The notes: generated by a model from the letters alone, not told the origin. A DNA stretch of 63,495 bases from Lysinibacillus pakistanensis (GCA_001312325.1 BBDJ01000029.1:1-63495); one strand, 5' to 3'. Numbered from the stretch's first letter, positions 19,682 to 30,424 are shown. Numbers and translations: made by a program.

Positions 19682-20005
19682 ACTTCCCCCCATTCTTTAA
19701 TATCAAATCGCTCTACTACAAACTAAGTTGATTTTTTATAATCAAATTTTTCAACTATTATACTTTTTAATTATAGTAACTAAAATCGCAAGAAGAAATA
19801 CTATAAGACTATTTATTAGGAAATAGCAGGCAAGATAATAAATAGAGCTCACCACGCCCTCTTGTCCATCACCCCCTTTATATTTTATGTTTTTTACAAT
19901 TTAGGTCTAGAAATCTCAAATGATGGTTTTTTTATTTTTTCTAATGAAACTTTTACCATTTAAAATCGACTACTACTATGTATCTAAATAATAAGGAGAG
20001 ATTTT
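19682..20005. other. divergent promoter region
   Basis: About 320 AT-rich bases lie between the divergent serine hydrolase and stalk-domain protein genes. I see no palindrome, repeat or short gene that I can support. Confidence 0.4.
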
Positions 20006-20918
20006 ATGAACATGAAAAAGTTTGCACCTGTAGCAATGACAGCATTATTGTTTGGAAGTGCAGTAGTTCCAGTCGCTTCAGCCAATGAAAAACCAACAGA
20101 AGCACCACAAATTCAAATTGATCCTATACACATTTTCAACAATACATATGGGACAGTTGAGAAAGTCCATAATGGTGAAAAAAATTACATATTACACGGT
20201 AAAAGATGGCGATCAAACGAATGTTTTAGAAATTACAAATGAAACACCTGTTTTCGATAATACAGGGAAAAAAAGTGGATCTTAAGGAGGGAGATAAAAT
20301 AGTTGCCTATACATTTGCCAACAAGCCTCAAAAATTAATCTATCCACCACAATTTAATCCTGATGTTGTCATTGTTGAAACAGAGGAAGTTGGATTTGTT
20401 GAGGTTGATTATTTCTTTGAAGACTTAAAAAAATACTTATGATATTTTAAAATTAAACATTGGAGAAAAGACGGAGCTTTTCAATTCACAGGGAGAGAAA
20501 GTCACAGCTAAGGATTTAGCAGAGAAGCATTTAGTGGTTTTCTATACAGCTTCTACAAAAAGCATCCCAGCTCAGACAACACCTTCGAAAGTAATCATTC
20601 TTGAAAATAAATTGGCCAATATAGTAGAAAATACTGTTGAAGCAGAGATTGCCGCCATTATTGAGGCAGATTCATATGAAGTGGATGGAACGAAGATGGT
20701 TCCTTTGCGCCTGATTGCTGAAAAACGTGGTTTTACGGTAGAGTCAACGGGTAAAGGAGCAATTATAACAAAAGGTAATTTATCTTTCACAATTACGCGC
20801 GGTGAAAAAAATGTTTGGTGTGAACAAAGCCTTACATCCACTTCATGTAGCGCCTGCATTACTAGAAGCGAATAAAACATATGTACCAATTGAGTTTGTA
20901 GAGGAATTTCTAAAATAA
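20006..20918 (+). CDS. secreted protein with copper-amine-oxidase-N-like stalk domain, frameshifted
   Basis: About 301 residues. A signal peptide (KKFAPVAMTALLFGSAVV.., cleaved near ASA-NE) is followed by a beta-rich region (ITVKDGDQTNVLEITNETPV; DLKEGDKIVAYTFANKP) and a C-terminal Cu_amine_oxidN1 stalk domain (VDGTKMVPLRLIAEKRGFTV.., ending KTYVPIEFVEEFLK). Stalk domains mediate wall or protein contacts; copper is not implied. Four poly-A runs (near 20182, 20270, 20427, 20808) are each one too long and cut the gene into pieces. ATG at 20006 follows AAGGAGAG. Confidence 0.8.
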
Positions 20919-20931
20919 TACGTTTCGAAGT

Positions 20932-20970
20932 AAAACAGTAAGCTAGAGGAGGTATTCTAGCTTACTGTTT
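20932..20970. terminator. bidirectional terminator
   Basis: AAACAGTAAGCTAGA / TCTAGCTTACTGTTT is a 15-bp stem with A and T flanks between two converging genes. It overlaps the last codons of the minus-strand gene. Confidence 0.88.
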
Positions 20971-21348
20971 TTACTTTTAGGAGTATTTAAGATAAATGTC
21001 GGATATTTCTTTGCAAAGATTTGAACACTTCGCTTGAAATGAAAAGTTTGCATAAAATTTCTCGCTAGTATTAATTCATCTGAATACAGTAAAGCATGTC
21101 GAAAATGTTGCTGGATAAATCTTCGTACCTGTTCATAGTGCTTGTTGATAGAGATAGCACCGTAAATCTCTTCTTGATCCATAATATAAATAAAATCACA
21201 AGGAACTTTATGCAAGCGATATTTTAATAAAATAGTAATGTAAAGGGTCTTTTCATCACAGCGTTCTAAATCAAAGTGATGAAATAATACTTCTAGCTGG
21301 TGAATAAAGCTTGGAGCGGAAGAAAATAATTATTTTTATAAGAACCAT
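20943..21348 (-). CDS. hypothetical protein, about 134 aa, frameshifted
   Basis: ATG at 21348 has AAAGGTGGTG upstream. One frame change in the first ten codons is needed (near 21325-21335), after which it reads SFIHQLEVLFHHFDLERCDE.. LLKYRLHKVPCDFIYIMDQE.. to FAKKYPTFIL. It is a soluble mixed alpha/beta protein. I do not recognise it. The 3' end is uncertain, because the frame runs through the terminator stem to a stop at 20943. Confidence 0.55.
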
Positions 21349-21512
21349 TATCAACACCACCTTTATTAAAAATTATAAAGAGAGTAACTTAAATTGTCTA
21401 TAATAAGACAGAATATTCTGTTATTTAAAACTTCTATTTGTAACTTTGCTTAACCTAATAAAAATTTGTTACACTATGGATGCTGTAATTTTGAAAGAAG
21501 AGAGCGAAGAAA

Positions 21513-23020
21513 ATGAAAATTATTCACATAGATCAAAATTATCCAGAGGATTGGATTCGTGTATTAAACCATATAGCAAATTTATTTTTTTGAGGATTCC
21601 AAACTAAAAGCAAAGTCTGATGGAGCCGACATGTCGATATTCTTTGAGCATCATGTTGCTGAGGATTGTTCTTTAACTACAAAAGCTGTATTAGAGGTAG
21701 AGGGAAAGCAATTTACAAATGAATATCATATTCAATATGATACACAGGCTGAGGGACGTGAGCTAAATATTCGTATTAAACGTGCTCTGTCTCATGTATT
21801 TTTAGATGTGCTTGAACAATATACGGGGATGCAACAGCAATGGGGTATTTTAACAGGTGTCCGTCCGACTAAGCTCTATCATAAATTTAGAAAAGAAGGA
21901 AAGACTGAGAAAGAAATTGCTGACATACTTATTCGTGATTTCCGATTGTCTGCACAAAAGGTAGCACTTTTAAAAGATATTGTTGAGCGACAATTAGTGA
22001 CGATCCCTGATATCGATAACATTGGAAAGGAAATAAGTGTTTATATCGGAATTCCTTTCTGTCCCACAAAATGTGCCTATTGTACGTTCCCCGCATATGC
22101 GATTGGAAGTAACCGAAAGCATGGCCGTGTAACTACATTTTTAGAGGGGCTACATATTGAATTAAGAGAAATGGGTAAATGGCTGAAGGACAACGATATG
22201 AAAATCACATCTATTTATTGGGGTGGTGGCACGCCAACATCTATTGAGGCACATGAAATGGATGCATTGTATCAGACGATGTACGATTCTTTTCCACATC
22301 CTGAAACAATCCGTGAAGTGACAGTTGAAGCGGGTAGACCAGATACGATTACTACAGAAAAACTAGAAGTGTTAAAAAAAATGGGGGATTGACCGTATAA
22401 GTGTTAATCCACAATCTTATACAGATGAAACGTTAAAGGCGATTGGTCGCATCATACGGTTCAGGAAACAGTTGATAAGTTTTGGCTTGCGCGTGAATCA
22501 GGTATGAATAATATTAATATGGATCTGATTATCGGCTTACCAAATGAAGGTATCGAGGAATTCCAGCATTCTTTAGAAGAATCTGCTAAGATGCAACCAG
22601 AGTCATTGACTGTTCATACACTATCATTTAAACGTGCATCTGAGATGACTCGTAATAAGGATAAATACAAAGTAGCGGATCGTGATACTGTTGCAGAAAT
22701 GATGCAGATGGCACAAGATTGGACAAAGGAAAATGACTATGTTCCATACTATTTATATCGACAAAAAAATATTTTAGGTAATTTAGAAAATGTCGGCTAT
22801 AGTAAAGCGGGTGAGGAAAGCATCTATAATATTGTGATCATGGAAGAGGTACAGACAATTTTAGGAATCGGCTGTGGCGCTTCTTCTAAATTTGTTCATC
22901 CTGAAACAGGGAAAATTACGCAGTTCCATAATCCAAAAGATCCTGCTGCCTATATCATGACATTTGAGGACGCTATAGGTAAAAAAAATTGAGTTTTTAG
23001 ATGAATTATATAAAGCATAA
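21513..23020 (+). CDS. hemZ: oxygen-independent coproporphyrinogen III oxidase-like radical SAM protein HemZ, frameshifted
   Basis: About 500 residues. The radical SAM cluster motif is CPTKCAYC, preceded by ISVYIGIPF and followed by SIYWGGGTPTS, DRISVNPQSY and NMDLIIGLPNE, the HemN/HemZ family pattern. HemZ carries an extra N-terminal domain of about 165 residues, present here (GILTGVRPTKLYHKF). It would decarboxylate coproporphyrinogen III in haem synthesis, although some family members have other roles. ATG at 21513. Four breaks: extra T near 21590, extra A near 22380, one base lost near 22452 (GR-HHTVQETV), extra A near 22987. It is away from the hemEHY operon. Confidence 0.9.
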
Positions 23021-23025
23021 GGTAG

Positions 23026-23056
23026 AGGCAATCTGAGTTGTTCAGGTTGCCTTTTT
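23026..23056 (+). terminator. hemZ terminator
   Basis: AGGCAATCTGA / TCAGGTTGCCT stem followed by five T, six bases past the hemZ stop. Confidence 0.88.
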
Positions 23057-23122
23057 CACGCTCACAAGCGTGTTTGTTCTGAAGTATAATCATGTTAATA
23101 ATAAATGAAGTGGAGGGATAAA

Positions 23123-24265
23123 ATGAAAGTCGTTATTAGTCCAGATTCGTTTAAGGGAACCTTGTCAGCCCTCGAGGTGGCAAATGCCATGCAGGCAGGA
23201 ATCATGGAGGTGGACCAATCATTTAATACTGTGATGTTACCAGTTGCAGACGGTGGAGAAGGCACATTGGAATCGCTTATTATGGCAACTGATGGTCAGT
23301 ATTTTTCGGCACAGGTGCTTGATCCATTAGGGAGAGAAATAGTGGCGAAATATGGTGTACTTGGTGATAATGCTACATGTGTTATTGAAATGGCTCAGGC
23401 ATCTGGCATAATGTTATTGCAGGATAATGAAAAAAATCCTCAACGGGCATCAACATATGGAACGGGTCAATTAATGAAAGCTGCTCTAGATCAAGGATTT
23501 AGGAAGTTTATTATTGGCATTGGTGGTAGTGCTACAAATGATGCTGGTATTGGCATGTTAAAGGCACTAGGACTGAAATTTAGAAAAGGGGATGGTTCAT
23601 TAATTGATGATGGAGTGTCAGCTTTATTAGAGCTGGCCATTATTGATAGTAGTTGTTTAGATTCACGATTAGCTGAAGCGCAATTTACTATTGCATGTGA
23701 TGTGGATAACCCCTTTATCGGAGAGCAGGGGGCAACAGCAATATTTGGACCTCAAAAAGGCGTAAAAGAGCATCAAATTACTTACTTTGATAACTGTTTA
23801 AAGCAGTTTGCGGACATTGTTGAAGAGCAATATGGAATTCGATTACATGATTTCAAAGGGGCAGGTGCGGCAGGTGGCGTGGGTGGTGCATTCATAGCCT
23901 TTTTAAATAGTAGCTTCTCAGCAGGTATTGATATTGTAATGGAAGCCATTCAATTAAAACAACATATAGAAGGTGCTCAATTCGTTATAACAGGGGAAGG
24001 GAAATCAGATCAGCAAACATTACATGGAAAAGCACCGTTAGGAATAGCAAAGGCAGCTAGATTAGCCAATGCTCAGGCAATCTTATTGTCAGGGTATATT
24101 GATGATATTGATAAACCTGCATTATATGATTATTTTACTGTTGTTGAGTCTTTAGTAGATGAAAAGGTTAGTATTCATCAGGCAATGCAAAAGCCTTATG
24201 AATGTATTCGTTTGAAAACAAAAAAAATATTTGAGAATCTCTTACAAAAGAGTAGTTCATCATAG
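23123..24265 (+). CDS. glycerate kinase (GlxK/GarK family)
   Basis: Phosphorylates D-glycerate with ATP to 2- or 3-phosphoglycerate, 380 residues. Family motifs: ISPDSFKGTLSALEVANAM at the N-terminus, PVADGGEGTLE, GIGGSATNDAGIGML, and ITGEGKSDQQTLHGKAP. ATG at 23123 is chosen because GGAGGG lies seven bases upstream. The frame is intact. It stands alone, with no glyoxylate or glucarate genes beside it. Confidence 0.93.
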   Translation: MKVVISPDSFKGTLSALEVANAMQAGIMEVDQSFNTVMLPVADGGEGTLESLIMATDGQYFSAQVLDPLGREIVAKYGVLGDNATCVIEMAQASGIMLLQDNEKNPQRASTYGTGQLMKAALDQGFRKFIIGIGGSATNDAGIGMLKALGLKFRKGDGSLIDDGVSALLELAIIDSSCLDSRLAEAQFTIACDVDNPFIGEQGATAIFGPQKGVKEHQITYFDNCLKQFADIVEEQYGIRLHDFKGAGAAGGVGGAFIAFLNSSFSAGIDIVMEAIQLKQHIEGAQFVITGEGKSDQQTLHGKAPLGIAKAARLANAQAILLSGYIDDIDKPALYDYFTVVESLVDEKVSIHQAMQKPYECIRLKTKKIFENLLQKSSSS

Positions 24266-24283
24266 AAGATTTTAGAAAATAGT

Positions 24284-24310
24284 GGGCAGTTCCAAGCTGC
24301 TCTTTTTTTG
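24284..24310 (+). terminator. weak terminator after glycerate kinase
   Basis: A short GGCAG / CTGCT stem is followed by seven T. The stem is weak, but the position and the T run fit. Confidence 0.5.
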
Positions 24311-24341
24311 TATAATAGAAAAATAGAAAGGAAGTAAGAAG

Positions 24342-25520
24342 ATGAAAAAATTAATTATAGTACTTCTTTGTATTTTTTTATTAGCGGGCTGTACAGAGGT
24401 TTTAAAGACAGAAAAAGTACCAGTAACTGCTGGACAAGAAATGCATGTTCATTTCCTTGATGTAGGGCAGGGAGATTCTATTTTTATTGAGTCAGCAAAT
24501 GGTAAGACAATGCTTGTGGATGGAGGTGTTAAGGGTGCAGGCCAGCAGGTGATTTCGTATTTAAAAGAGCTAGGTATAAATAAGCTAGATATAGTTGTAG
24601 CAACACATCCAGATGCTGACCATATTGGGGGCTTAATTCCTGTGTTACAATCATCCATCCATATTGGTCAATTTTATGATTCTGGAAAAGTACATACATC
24701 ACAAACCTTTGAAGAAATGCTGACATTAATTGATACGAAGAATATTCCCTATCATGTTCCAACAACAGGAGAAAATATAGCGTTTGATGATGATCTTACT
24801 GTAAAGGTCTTAAATGCTAACGAGCATGCAACGGATAATAATGATGCTTCGATTGTGTTAAAAATGGTGTATGGCAATGTTTCGTTTTTATTAACAGGAG
24901 ATGCGGGAATAGCATTAGAAAAAGACATGCTGCAAAATGATGTACAGGCAACAGTCTTAAAGGCAGGTCATCATGGCTCAAATACGAGTAGCTCGGAGAA
25001 ATTTATTCAAGCTGTGCATCCAGAAGTAACCGTCTTAAGCTATGGGGAAGGAAATAAATATGGGCATCCTCATGCTGAAGTCGTTGAGCGTTTGCAAGCT
25101 GTTGGGAGTAAGATTTATGCTACCGCAGAAGCTGGAACGGTTATTGTATCTACAGATGGGGTAAACTATGATGTGCATTCAAAAGAATGGTCAGGAGCCA
25201 ATATCTCAACACCTCCAAATGCCGCAAGTGTAGAGATTATTAGTAAGGATTTAATAGATGAAATTGTCGGTATTAAAAATAATGGTAGTGAAGCAATATC
25301 GTTAAAGGATTGGCAGCTTATTTCAATAGAAGGGAATCAAGTATTCAAATTTCCAAATGTGACATTACAGCCAGGTAAAATCATTTATGTGACAAGTGGA
25401 ACAAATGCGCGAGATGGTCAAAATTATTTAAAGTGGACGAAGAAACAAATTTGGCTTAATGATGGAGATGCTGCACAATTAAAGAATGCGAAAGGGGAAC
25501 TTGTTAGTGAGCTCGACTAA
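24342..25520 (+). CDS. ComEC-type metallo-beta-lactamase lipoprotein with lamin-tail domain
   Basis: 392 residues. A lipoprotein signal (LLAGC, Cys17) tethers it outside the membrane. The metallo-beta-lactamase domain (about 30-275) has VGQGDS, the zinc motif THPDADHIGG, LLTGDAG, LKAGHHGSNTSSS and YGHPH, as in the C-terminal nuclease-like domain of ComEC. A lamin-tail (LTD) domain follows (about 290-392: VEIISKDLIDEIVGIKNNGS.., LQPGKIIYVTSG). It is likely an extracellular phosphodiesterase or DNase. It overlaps the following DUF3006 gene by 14 bases, suggesting coupled translation. Confidence 0.9.
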   Translation: MKKLIIVLLCIFLLAGCTEVLKTEKVPVTAGQEMHVHFLDVGQGDSIFIESANGKTMLVDGGVKGAGQQVISYLKELGINKLDIVVATHPDADHIGGLIPVLQSSIHIGQFYDSGKVHTSQTFEEMLTLIDTKNIPYHVPTTGENIAFDDDLTVKVLNANEHATDNNDASIVLKMVYGNVSFLLTGDAGIALEKDMLQNDVQATVLKAGHHGSNTSSSEKFIQAVHPEVTVLSYGEGNKYGHPHAEVVERLQAVGSKIYATAEAGTVIVSTDGVNYDVHSKEWSGANISTPPNAASVEIISKDLIDEIVGIKNNGSEAISLKDWQLISIEGNQVFKFPNVTLQPGKIIYVTSGTNARDGQNYLKWTKKQIWLNDGDAAQLKNAKGELVSELD

Positions 25521-25755
25521 ATATACCTTAGACCGTATTGAAGATGGCTATGCAGTTTTCTTGAAGTACCCAGAGGAAGAGGAACAACTAATCATATTAC
25601 AGTCCGCCATGAATAAGCCAGTACAGGTGGGCGATCGTGTGTTAATTGAAGAAATAAACGACATTTATCATATTGAAATTTTACTAGAAGAAACAGAGCA
25701 ACAAAAAACTGAGGTTAAGAGCTTAATGGAACGCCTACGTAATAAAAATAAATAG
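25507..25755 (+). CDS. DUF3006 family small protein
   Basis: 82 residues, starting at GTG 25507 with AAAGGGGAAC seven bases upstream, inside the end of the metallo-beta-lactamase gene. It reads SSTKYTLDRIEDGYAVFLKY.., a compact beta-rich domain, then a charged helix ending LMERLRNKNK. DUF3006 genes are often seen next to ComEC-like metallo-beta-lactamases, so a shared role is likely, but its function is not known. Confidence 0.82.
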   Translation: MSSTKYTLDRIEDGYAVFLKYPEEEEQLIILQSAMNKPVQVGDRVLIEEINDIYHIEILLEETEQQKTEVKSLMERLRNKNK

Positions 25756-25764
25756 TAGTGACAG

Positions 25765-25800
25765 GCTATGCGTAAGGTTACGCATAGCTTGTTGATTTTT
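25765..25800 (+). terminator. terminator after DUF3006 gene
   Basis: GCTATGCGTAA / TTACGCATAGC is a perfect 11-bp stem with a two-base loop; a T run follows after eight bases. Confidence 0.75.
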
Positions 25801-25885
25801 GAAGCAATGTACATAAAATGCCATCCTAAATATTTTGAAAATATGCTAAAATAAGCAGTATTAAAGGAAGCTAGGAGCTGACACA

Positions 25886-26677
25886 ATGTCAATTAATACA
25901 ATTATTTTTGATTTAGATGATACACTGCTGTGGGATAAAAAAATCGGTTAAAACAGCATTTGAAAAAAACATGTCAATATGCAGCAACTATACATAAAGT
26001 AGATCCAGCAGAGTTGGAGGAAGCAGTACGAAAGGAGGCTCGTACGCTTTATGAGGGCTATGAAACATACGACTATACAGTGTTAATTGGTATTAATCCA
26101 TTTGAAGGTTTATGGGGAACATTTGATGATCCCACAGATTCCTTTCAAAAAAATGAAGGGAATTGTACCAGAATATCGTACTGCTTCATGGACAAAGGGC
26201 TTAGCAGCGTTAGGAATTGATGATGCGCAATTAGGAGAAGAGCTTGGTGAGCGATTTGTGGCTGAACGTAAGGTATCGCCATTTTTATACGAGGATACAT
26301 TTACTGTGCTGGATAAGCTAAAAGGAAAATATCAGCTCATTTTATTAACAAATGGTGCTCCAAGCCTACAGAACTTAAAGCTGACAATTACACCAGAAAT
26401 AGCGCCATATTTTGACCATATTATTATTTCTGGAGACTTTGGCAAAGGAAAGCCAGATGCCGCCATTTTTGAGCATGTTATGGAGAAGGCAGGTATTACA
26501 GCTGATGATGCCATTATGGTGGGCGATAATTTAAATACTGATATTTTAGGCTCATCACGTGTGGGTATGCGGAATGTATGGATTAATCGTGAAAACAATG
26601 TTCTAAGTGGTGCTGTAACACCAACTTATGAGGTAGATTCTCTAACTGCACTTTTAGAACTTGTAAATAAGCTATAA
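25886..26677 (+). CDS. HAD-family phosphatase (YsaA/YfnB-like), frameshifted
   Basis: About 262 residues. HAD motif I is IIFDLDDTLLW, motif II LILLTNGAP, motif III Lys in GKGKPD, and motif IV MVGDNLNTDILGS. The cap inserted after motif I is helical, so it is a subclass I enzyme that dephosphorylates small metabolites. Three poly-A runs (near 25940, 25966 and 26148) each have one A too many. ATG at 25886 follows AGGAGCTG. Substrate unknown. Confidence 0.87.
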
Positions 26678-26680
26678 ATC

Positions 26681-26721
26681 AAAAATGTACTGATTCTTCA
26701 AAGGATCAGTACATTTTTTTT
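26681..26721 (+). terminator. HAD phosphatase gene terminator
   Basis: AAAAATGTACTGAT / ATCAGTACATTTTT is a 14-bp stem followed by more T. Confidence 0.9.
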
Positions 26722-26898
26722 TGAAGCCTATCAATGCAAACTCAAACTTTACCAGAATCCTATTCCAATAAATTGAATTATCAAAAAAATAAATTTATAC
26801 TAAATAAAAGTAAACACTTTCAATCTAGTGATTTCGATTTGGGGAAATGTACAAGCCTTTTTCGTTGTAAAGACTGCATGTTTATGGGGGTGTATATA

Positions 26899-28686
26899 GT
26901 GAAAGCAAATCGTTTAGTGTTTGAGAATGCCATTGATATTAATCCGCGTTCGGGCATTATAAAGTTTAATGGGAATCGAATGATCTTAAAATCAGCTGAG
27001 GCACTTGGTTTTTTTTAGGCGTGATATTATTCAAACGTTGAATATGGAGCGAGCAAAGGGCTTTTTATTACGCTATGGATGGGCATGTGGCTATAGTGCT
27101 GGTGACTCTATTGAGAAAATGTACAATTGGAAAGAGTTAAAAGAGTTAATAAAAGCTGGCGCTGCAATCCATACTTTAGAGGGAGTTGTCAGTGTAGAAA
27201 TTGATGTACTGGAAATAAGCGATGATAAATTTGAAATGGAAGGCAAATGGTTCCATTCTTACGAGGCGGAGGAGCATGTCCGTCATTTTGGCTTTAGTGA
27301 AGAAAGTGTATGCTGGACATTAATCGGTTATGTAGCAGGCTTTCTAGCAAAAACTTATTCAAGAGAAGTCGTTGTTTTTGAGGAAAAATGTCGTGGTAAA
27401 TGTGATGACTATTGTAAATTTGTTGTTCGAACTAAGGAGCATGCTACAGCAGAGCAATTAGATTTATTACGATATTTTCAAGAAACATCCTTAGCTGATG
27501 AATTAGACGCTACTTATAATGAGTTAAAATCATTGAATAATTCTATTCTGCATTCTGACACCATCCACAAACAAATGACACATGCAATGCTAGAGGGCTA
27601 TACGTTAAATCAACTCTTACATCTTTTAAGTGATGCGTTGCAATGTAGTGTAACAATAGAACGTAGATATTTAATGAAGCCAATTGGCTATTATTTTATG
27701 CAGAAGGATGATGAGCGTCTTTATCTAGAAGGAAATCTTAGAAAAAAAAGAGTTTCGACATGATTATGAAATTATGACGATGAAAAAACAATTGGGGACT
27801 TTAGTGATTCTTAGTCATAATGACTTAACGAGAGAACAGAAAATGATTATTGAACGCGCTGTAACAGTATTCTCAATTTATTTATATACTCAGATGCAAA
27901 TTGCCCAGTCCCAATGGCAAAGAAGTCCGATTTTTTAGATGAAGTCATGAGTAGGCAATCTTCCACAGAGGCACTCATTAAAAAGGCTCGTAGCATTTTC
28001 TATTTTGATCCGAGTAAAAACAATCGTGTAATTGTCATCACATCTGAGTATGAGGAACCGGAAATTTTGCATAGCTTTTTAATGACAGAGTATTTAAATA
28101 TTGAGTGTTTCATTAAAAATCAAGAAATTTTACTTATTCTAGAGGATTGTGAAAAGGATATTGGATATATGTCGGACTTTGTTAGCATTTTAACGAAACG
28201 ATTAAAAGAACGATTTAAGCAATCTATATTCCAAATTGGTGTAGGAAAAAAATGCTGATAGATTAGAGGAAATTGGAAGCAGCCACAATGAGGCTAGACT
28301 GATTTGTCAATTTTTACAATATGCAGCACCTGGACAGACACAATCTGCTATTTACGAAAACTTTCAGCATATTATGCTATTTTTAAAGACAACAAATCCA
28401 AAGGAGCTTCTGCATTTCTATGAAGAGGTGCTAGGTCCACTAATAAAATATGATGAGCAAAATAATGCAACACTTGCCCATACGTTAGAGGTTTTTTTTA
28501 AACAATAGCGGTAATGTCAATAAAACAGCAAAGGCTTTGAGTCTTTCAATTCCAGGTTTTCGTTATAGAATGGAAAAAAATTGAATCTTTATTACAAGAA
28601 GATTTACGTACAGGAGATGGGCGTTTTCGATGCCAATTAGCTTGAAAATCTATTATGTGCTGAAAGCATTAGAAAATAAAAAGTAG
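26899..28686 (+). CDS. XylR_N-V4R-PucR-type activator of the aromatic cluster, frameshifted
   Basis: About 593 residues after repair. The N-terminus (about 10-110, NGNRMILKSAEALGFLRRDI.., RYGWACGYSAGDSIEK) is an activator-type XylR_N sensor domain. A V4R domain follows (about 115-180) with the cysteine set EEKCRGKCDDYCKF. A linker helix, a middle region like the PucR GGDEF-like segment, and a C-terminal helix-turn-helix (LEVFFNNSGNVNKTAKALSL.., FRYRMEKIESLL) complete it. The first two domains are those that bind phenols in DmpR and XylR, but the sigma-54 AAA+ domain is absent. GTG at 26899 follows GGGGG. About seven poly-A/T breaks. It lies directly upstream of the catabolic operon and is probably its phenol-responsive activator. 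Confidence 0.82.
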
Positions 28687-28688
28687 GG

Positions 28689-28717
28689 AAAGTCAGCGTA
28701 TTTGCTGGCTTTTTTTC
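28689..28717 (+). terminator. terminator of the activator gene
   Basis: AAGTCAGC / GCTGGCTT stem with one G-T pair and seven T, so the catabolic operon has its own promoter. Confidence 0.85.
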
Positions 28718-28738
28718 TATTTTTTTGCACATATTCCT

Positions 28739-28750
28739 TTCAAATTTGAA
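28739..28750. promoter_or_regulatory. palindrome upstream of the catabolic operon
   Basis: TTCAAATTTGAA is a 12-bp perfect palindrome about 110 bases upstream of the first structural gene, in the gap that must carry the operon promoter. A site for the activator is possible but untested. Confidence 0.3.
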
Positions 28751-28858
28751 GAAAAAAATGGCAGAATTCTATACTTTTTGTTAATTATCTAAAAATTTCG
28801 AAAGAACTATATTTAAATAGACATGTCAAACAAGAAAAATAATTGTAGGGGGAAGGGA

Positions 28859-30399
28859 ATGGTTGTAAAACAAGGTACGAAGCCATTGACAGGGCAGGAA
28901 TATTTAGAAAGTTTAAAGGATAGTCGAGAAATTTGGTTACATGGTGAACGTGTAAAGGATGTCACGACTCACCCAGCTTTTCGGAATTCGGCTCGATCGA
29001 TTTCACGTTTATATAATGCCATGCATGACCCAAAATACAAAGATATTTTAACTTGTGAAACGGATACGGGTAGTGGAGGTTATACCCATAGTTATTTCCG
29101 TGCAGCACGTAGCGCGGATGATTTAATGAAAGGACGGGATGCTATTGTTGCTTGGGCCCGCCTTACATATGGGCAGATGGGGCGGACACCAGACTATAAA
29201 GCTTCCTTCCTTGCAACACTTGGTGGAAATCCTGAATACTATTCACCTTTTCAAGAAAATGCGAAGCGTTGGTACAAAGAGTCACAAGAACGAAATTGGT
29301 TCTTTAATCATGCAATTGTGAACCCTCCTGTAGATCGGCACAAAGATGTTCATGAAGTGGGCGATGTTTTTATCCAAGTGGAGCGTGAAACTGACGAAGG
29401 CTTGATTATTAGTGGTTCAAAGATGGTGGCTACAGGATCAGCTATTACTAATTACAATTTTGTGGGTACGTATGGATTACCGATTAAAGATAAAAAAATT
29501 TGCGGTTGTCTTTATTGCACCAATGGATGCTCCTGGTGTAAAGCTTATTAGTCGTGCTTCGTATGAAATGACGTCTGCAGTTATGGGGAGTCCATTCGAT
29601 TACCCGCTAAGTAGTCGTTTTGATGAAAATGATGCAGTACTTGTATTTGAGCAAGCGCTTATTCCGTGGGAAAATATTTTAATTTATGAAGATATGCAAA
29701 AGACAACTTCGTTCTTTGTAGAAAGCGGTTTCATTAATCGCTTTACTTTTCAAGGTGTCACACGCTTAGCGGTGAAATTAGATTTTATTATTGGTGTATT
29801 GTTGAAGGCATTAAAGACTGCAGGCACTGACCAATTCCGTGGTGTTCAGGTTCATATTGGAGAAATTATTGCTTGGCGTCATATGTTCTGGTCATTAAGC
29901 GATGCGATGGCATTGAATCCTGAGAAAAAAGAAAATGGCATCGTTATTCCGAATTTAAATGGTGGACTAGCATATCGCGTATTTCTACAGGAAGGTTGGC
30001 CAAAGATTAAAGGCATTATTCAGCAGATTGTAGCAGGGAATTTAATTGTCCAGCCATCTAGTGCAAGAGATTTTTTTAAACGAGGAATTCCGTCCAACAT
30101 TAAATAAGCTCTACCGTGGTTCTAATGGTATTGAAGCACTTGAAAAAATTAAAACAATTAAGCTACTTTGGGATGCGATTGGTACTGAGTTTGGTGGTCG
30201 TAGTGAATTATACGAACGTAATTATGCTGGAAATCATGAAGATATTCGATTACAAACATTGTTTGGTGCACAAGGCAGTGGTAAAGCAGATGAGTTTATC
30301 GCGTTTGCTGAGCAATGTATGGCAGATTACGATTTAACGGGGTGGACAGACCCTACGTGGGTTAATCCTGATGATGTGAATTATTTTACAAATAAATAA
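28859..30399 (+). CDS. HpaB-family FADH2-dependent phenol/4-hydroxyphenylacetate hydroxylase, frameshifted
   Basis: Large oxygenase component of a two-component flavin monooxygenase, about 512 residues, the usual HpaB length. It shows [54 protein letters not shown] and the C-terminal [20 protein letters not shown] with [11 protein letters not shown]. It uses reduced flavin from the reductase at 31745 to hydroxylate a phenol to a catechol. ATG at 28859 follows TAGGGGGAAGGGA. Breaks: extra A near 29497 and extra T near 30071. The downstream pathway suits catechol better than homoprotocatechuate, so phenol (PheA-like) is the more likely substrate. Confidence 0.88.
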
Positions 30400-30424
30400 T
30401 GAAAAAAATTAGGGGGAATGTTTG

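Noticed and set aside
28717..28858. Sigma-54 promoter for the catabolic operon
   Set aside because: TGGCAG near 28760 lacks the matching GC element at the right distance, and the activator has no sigma-54 domain.
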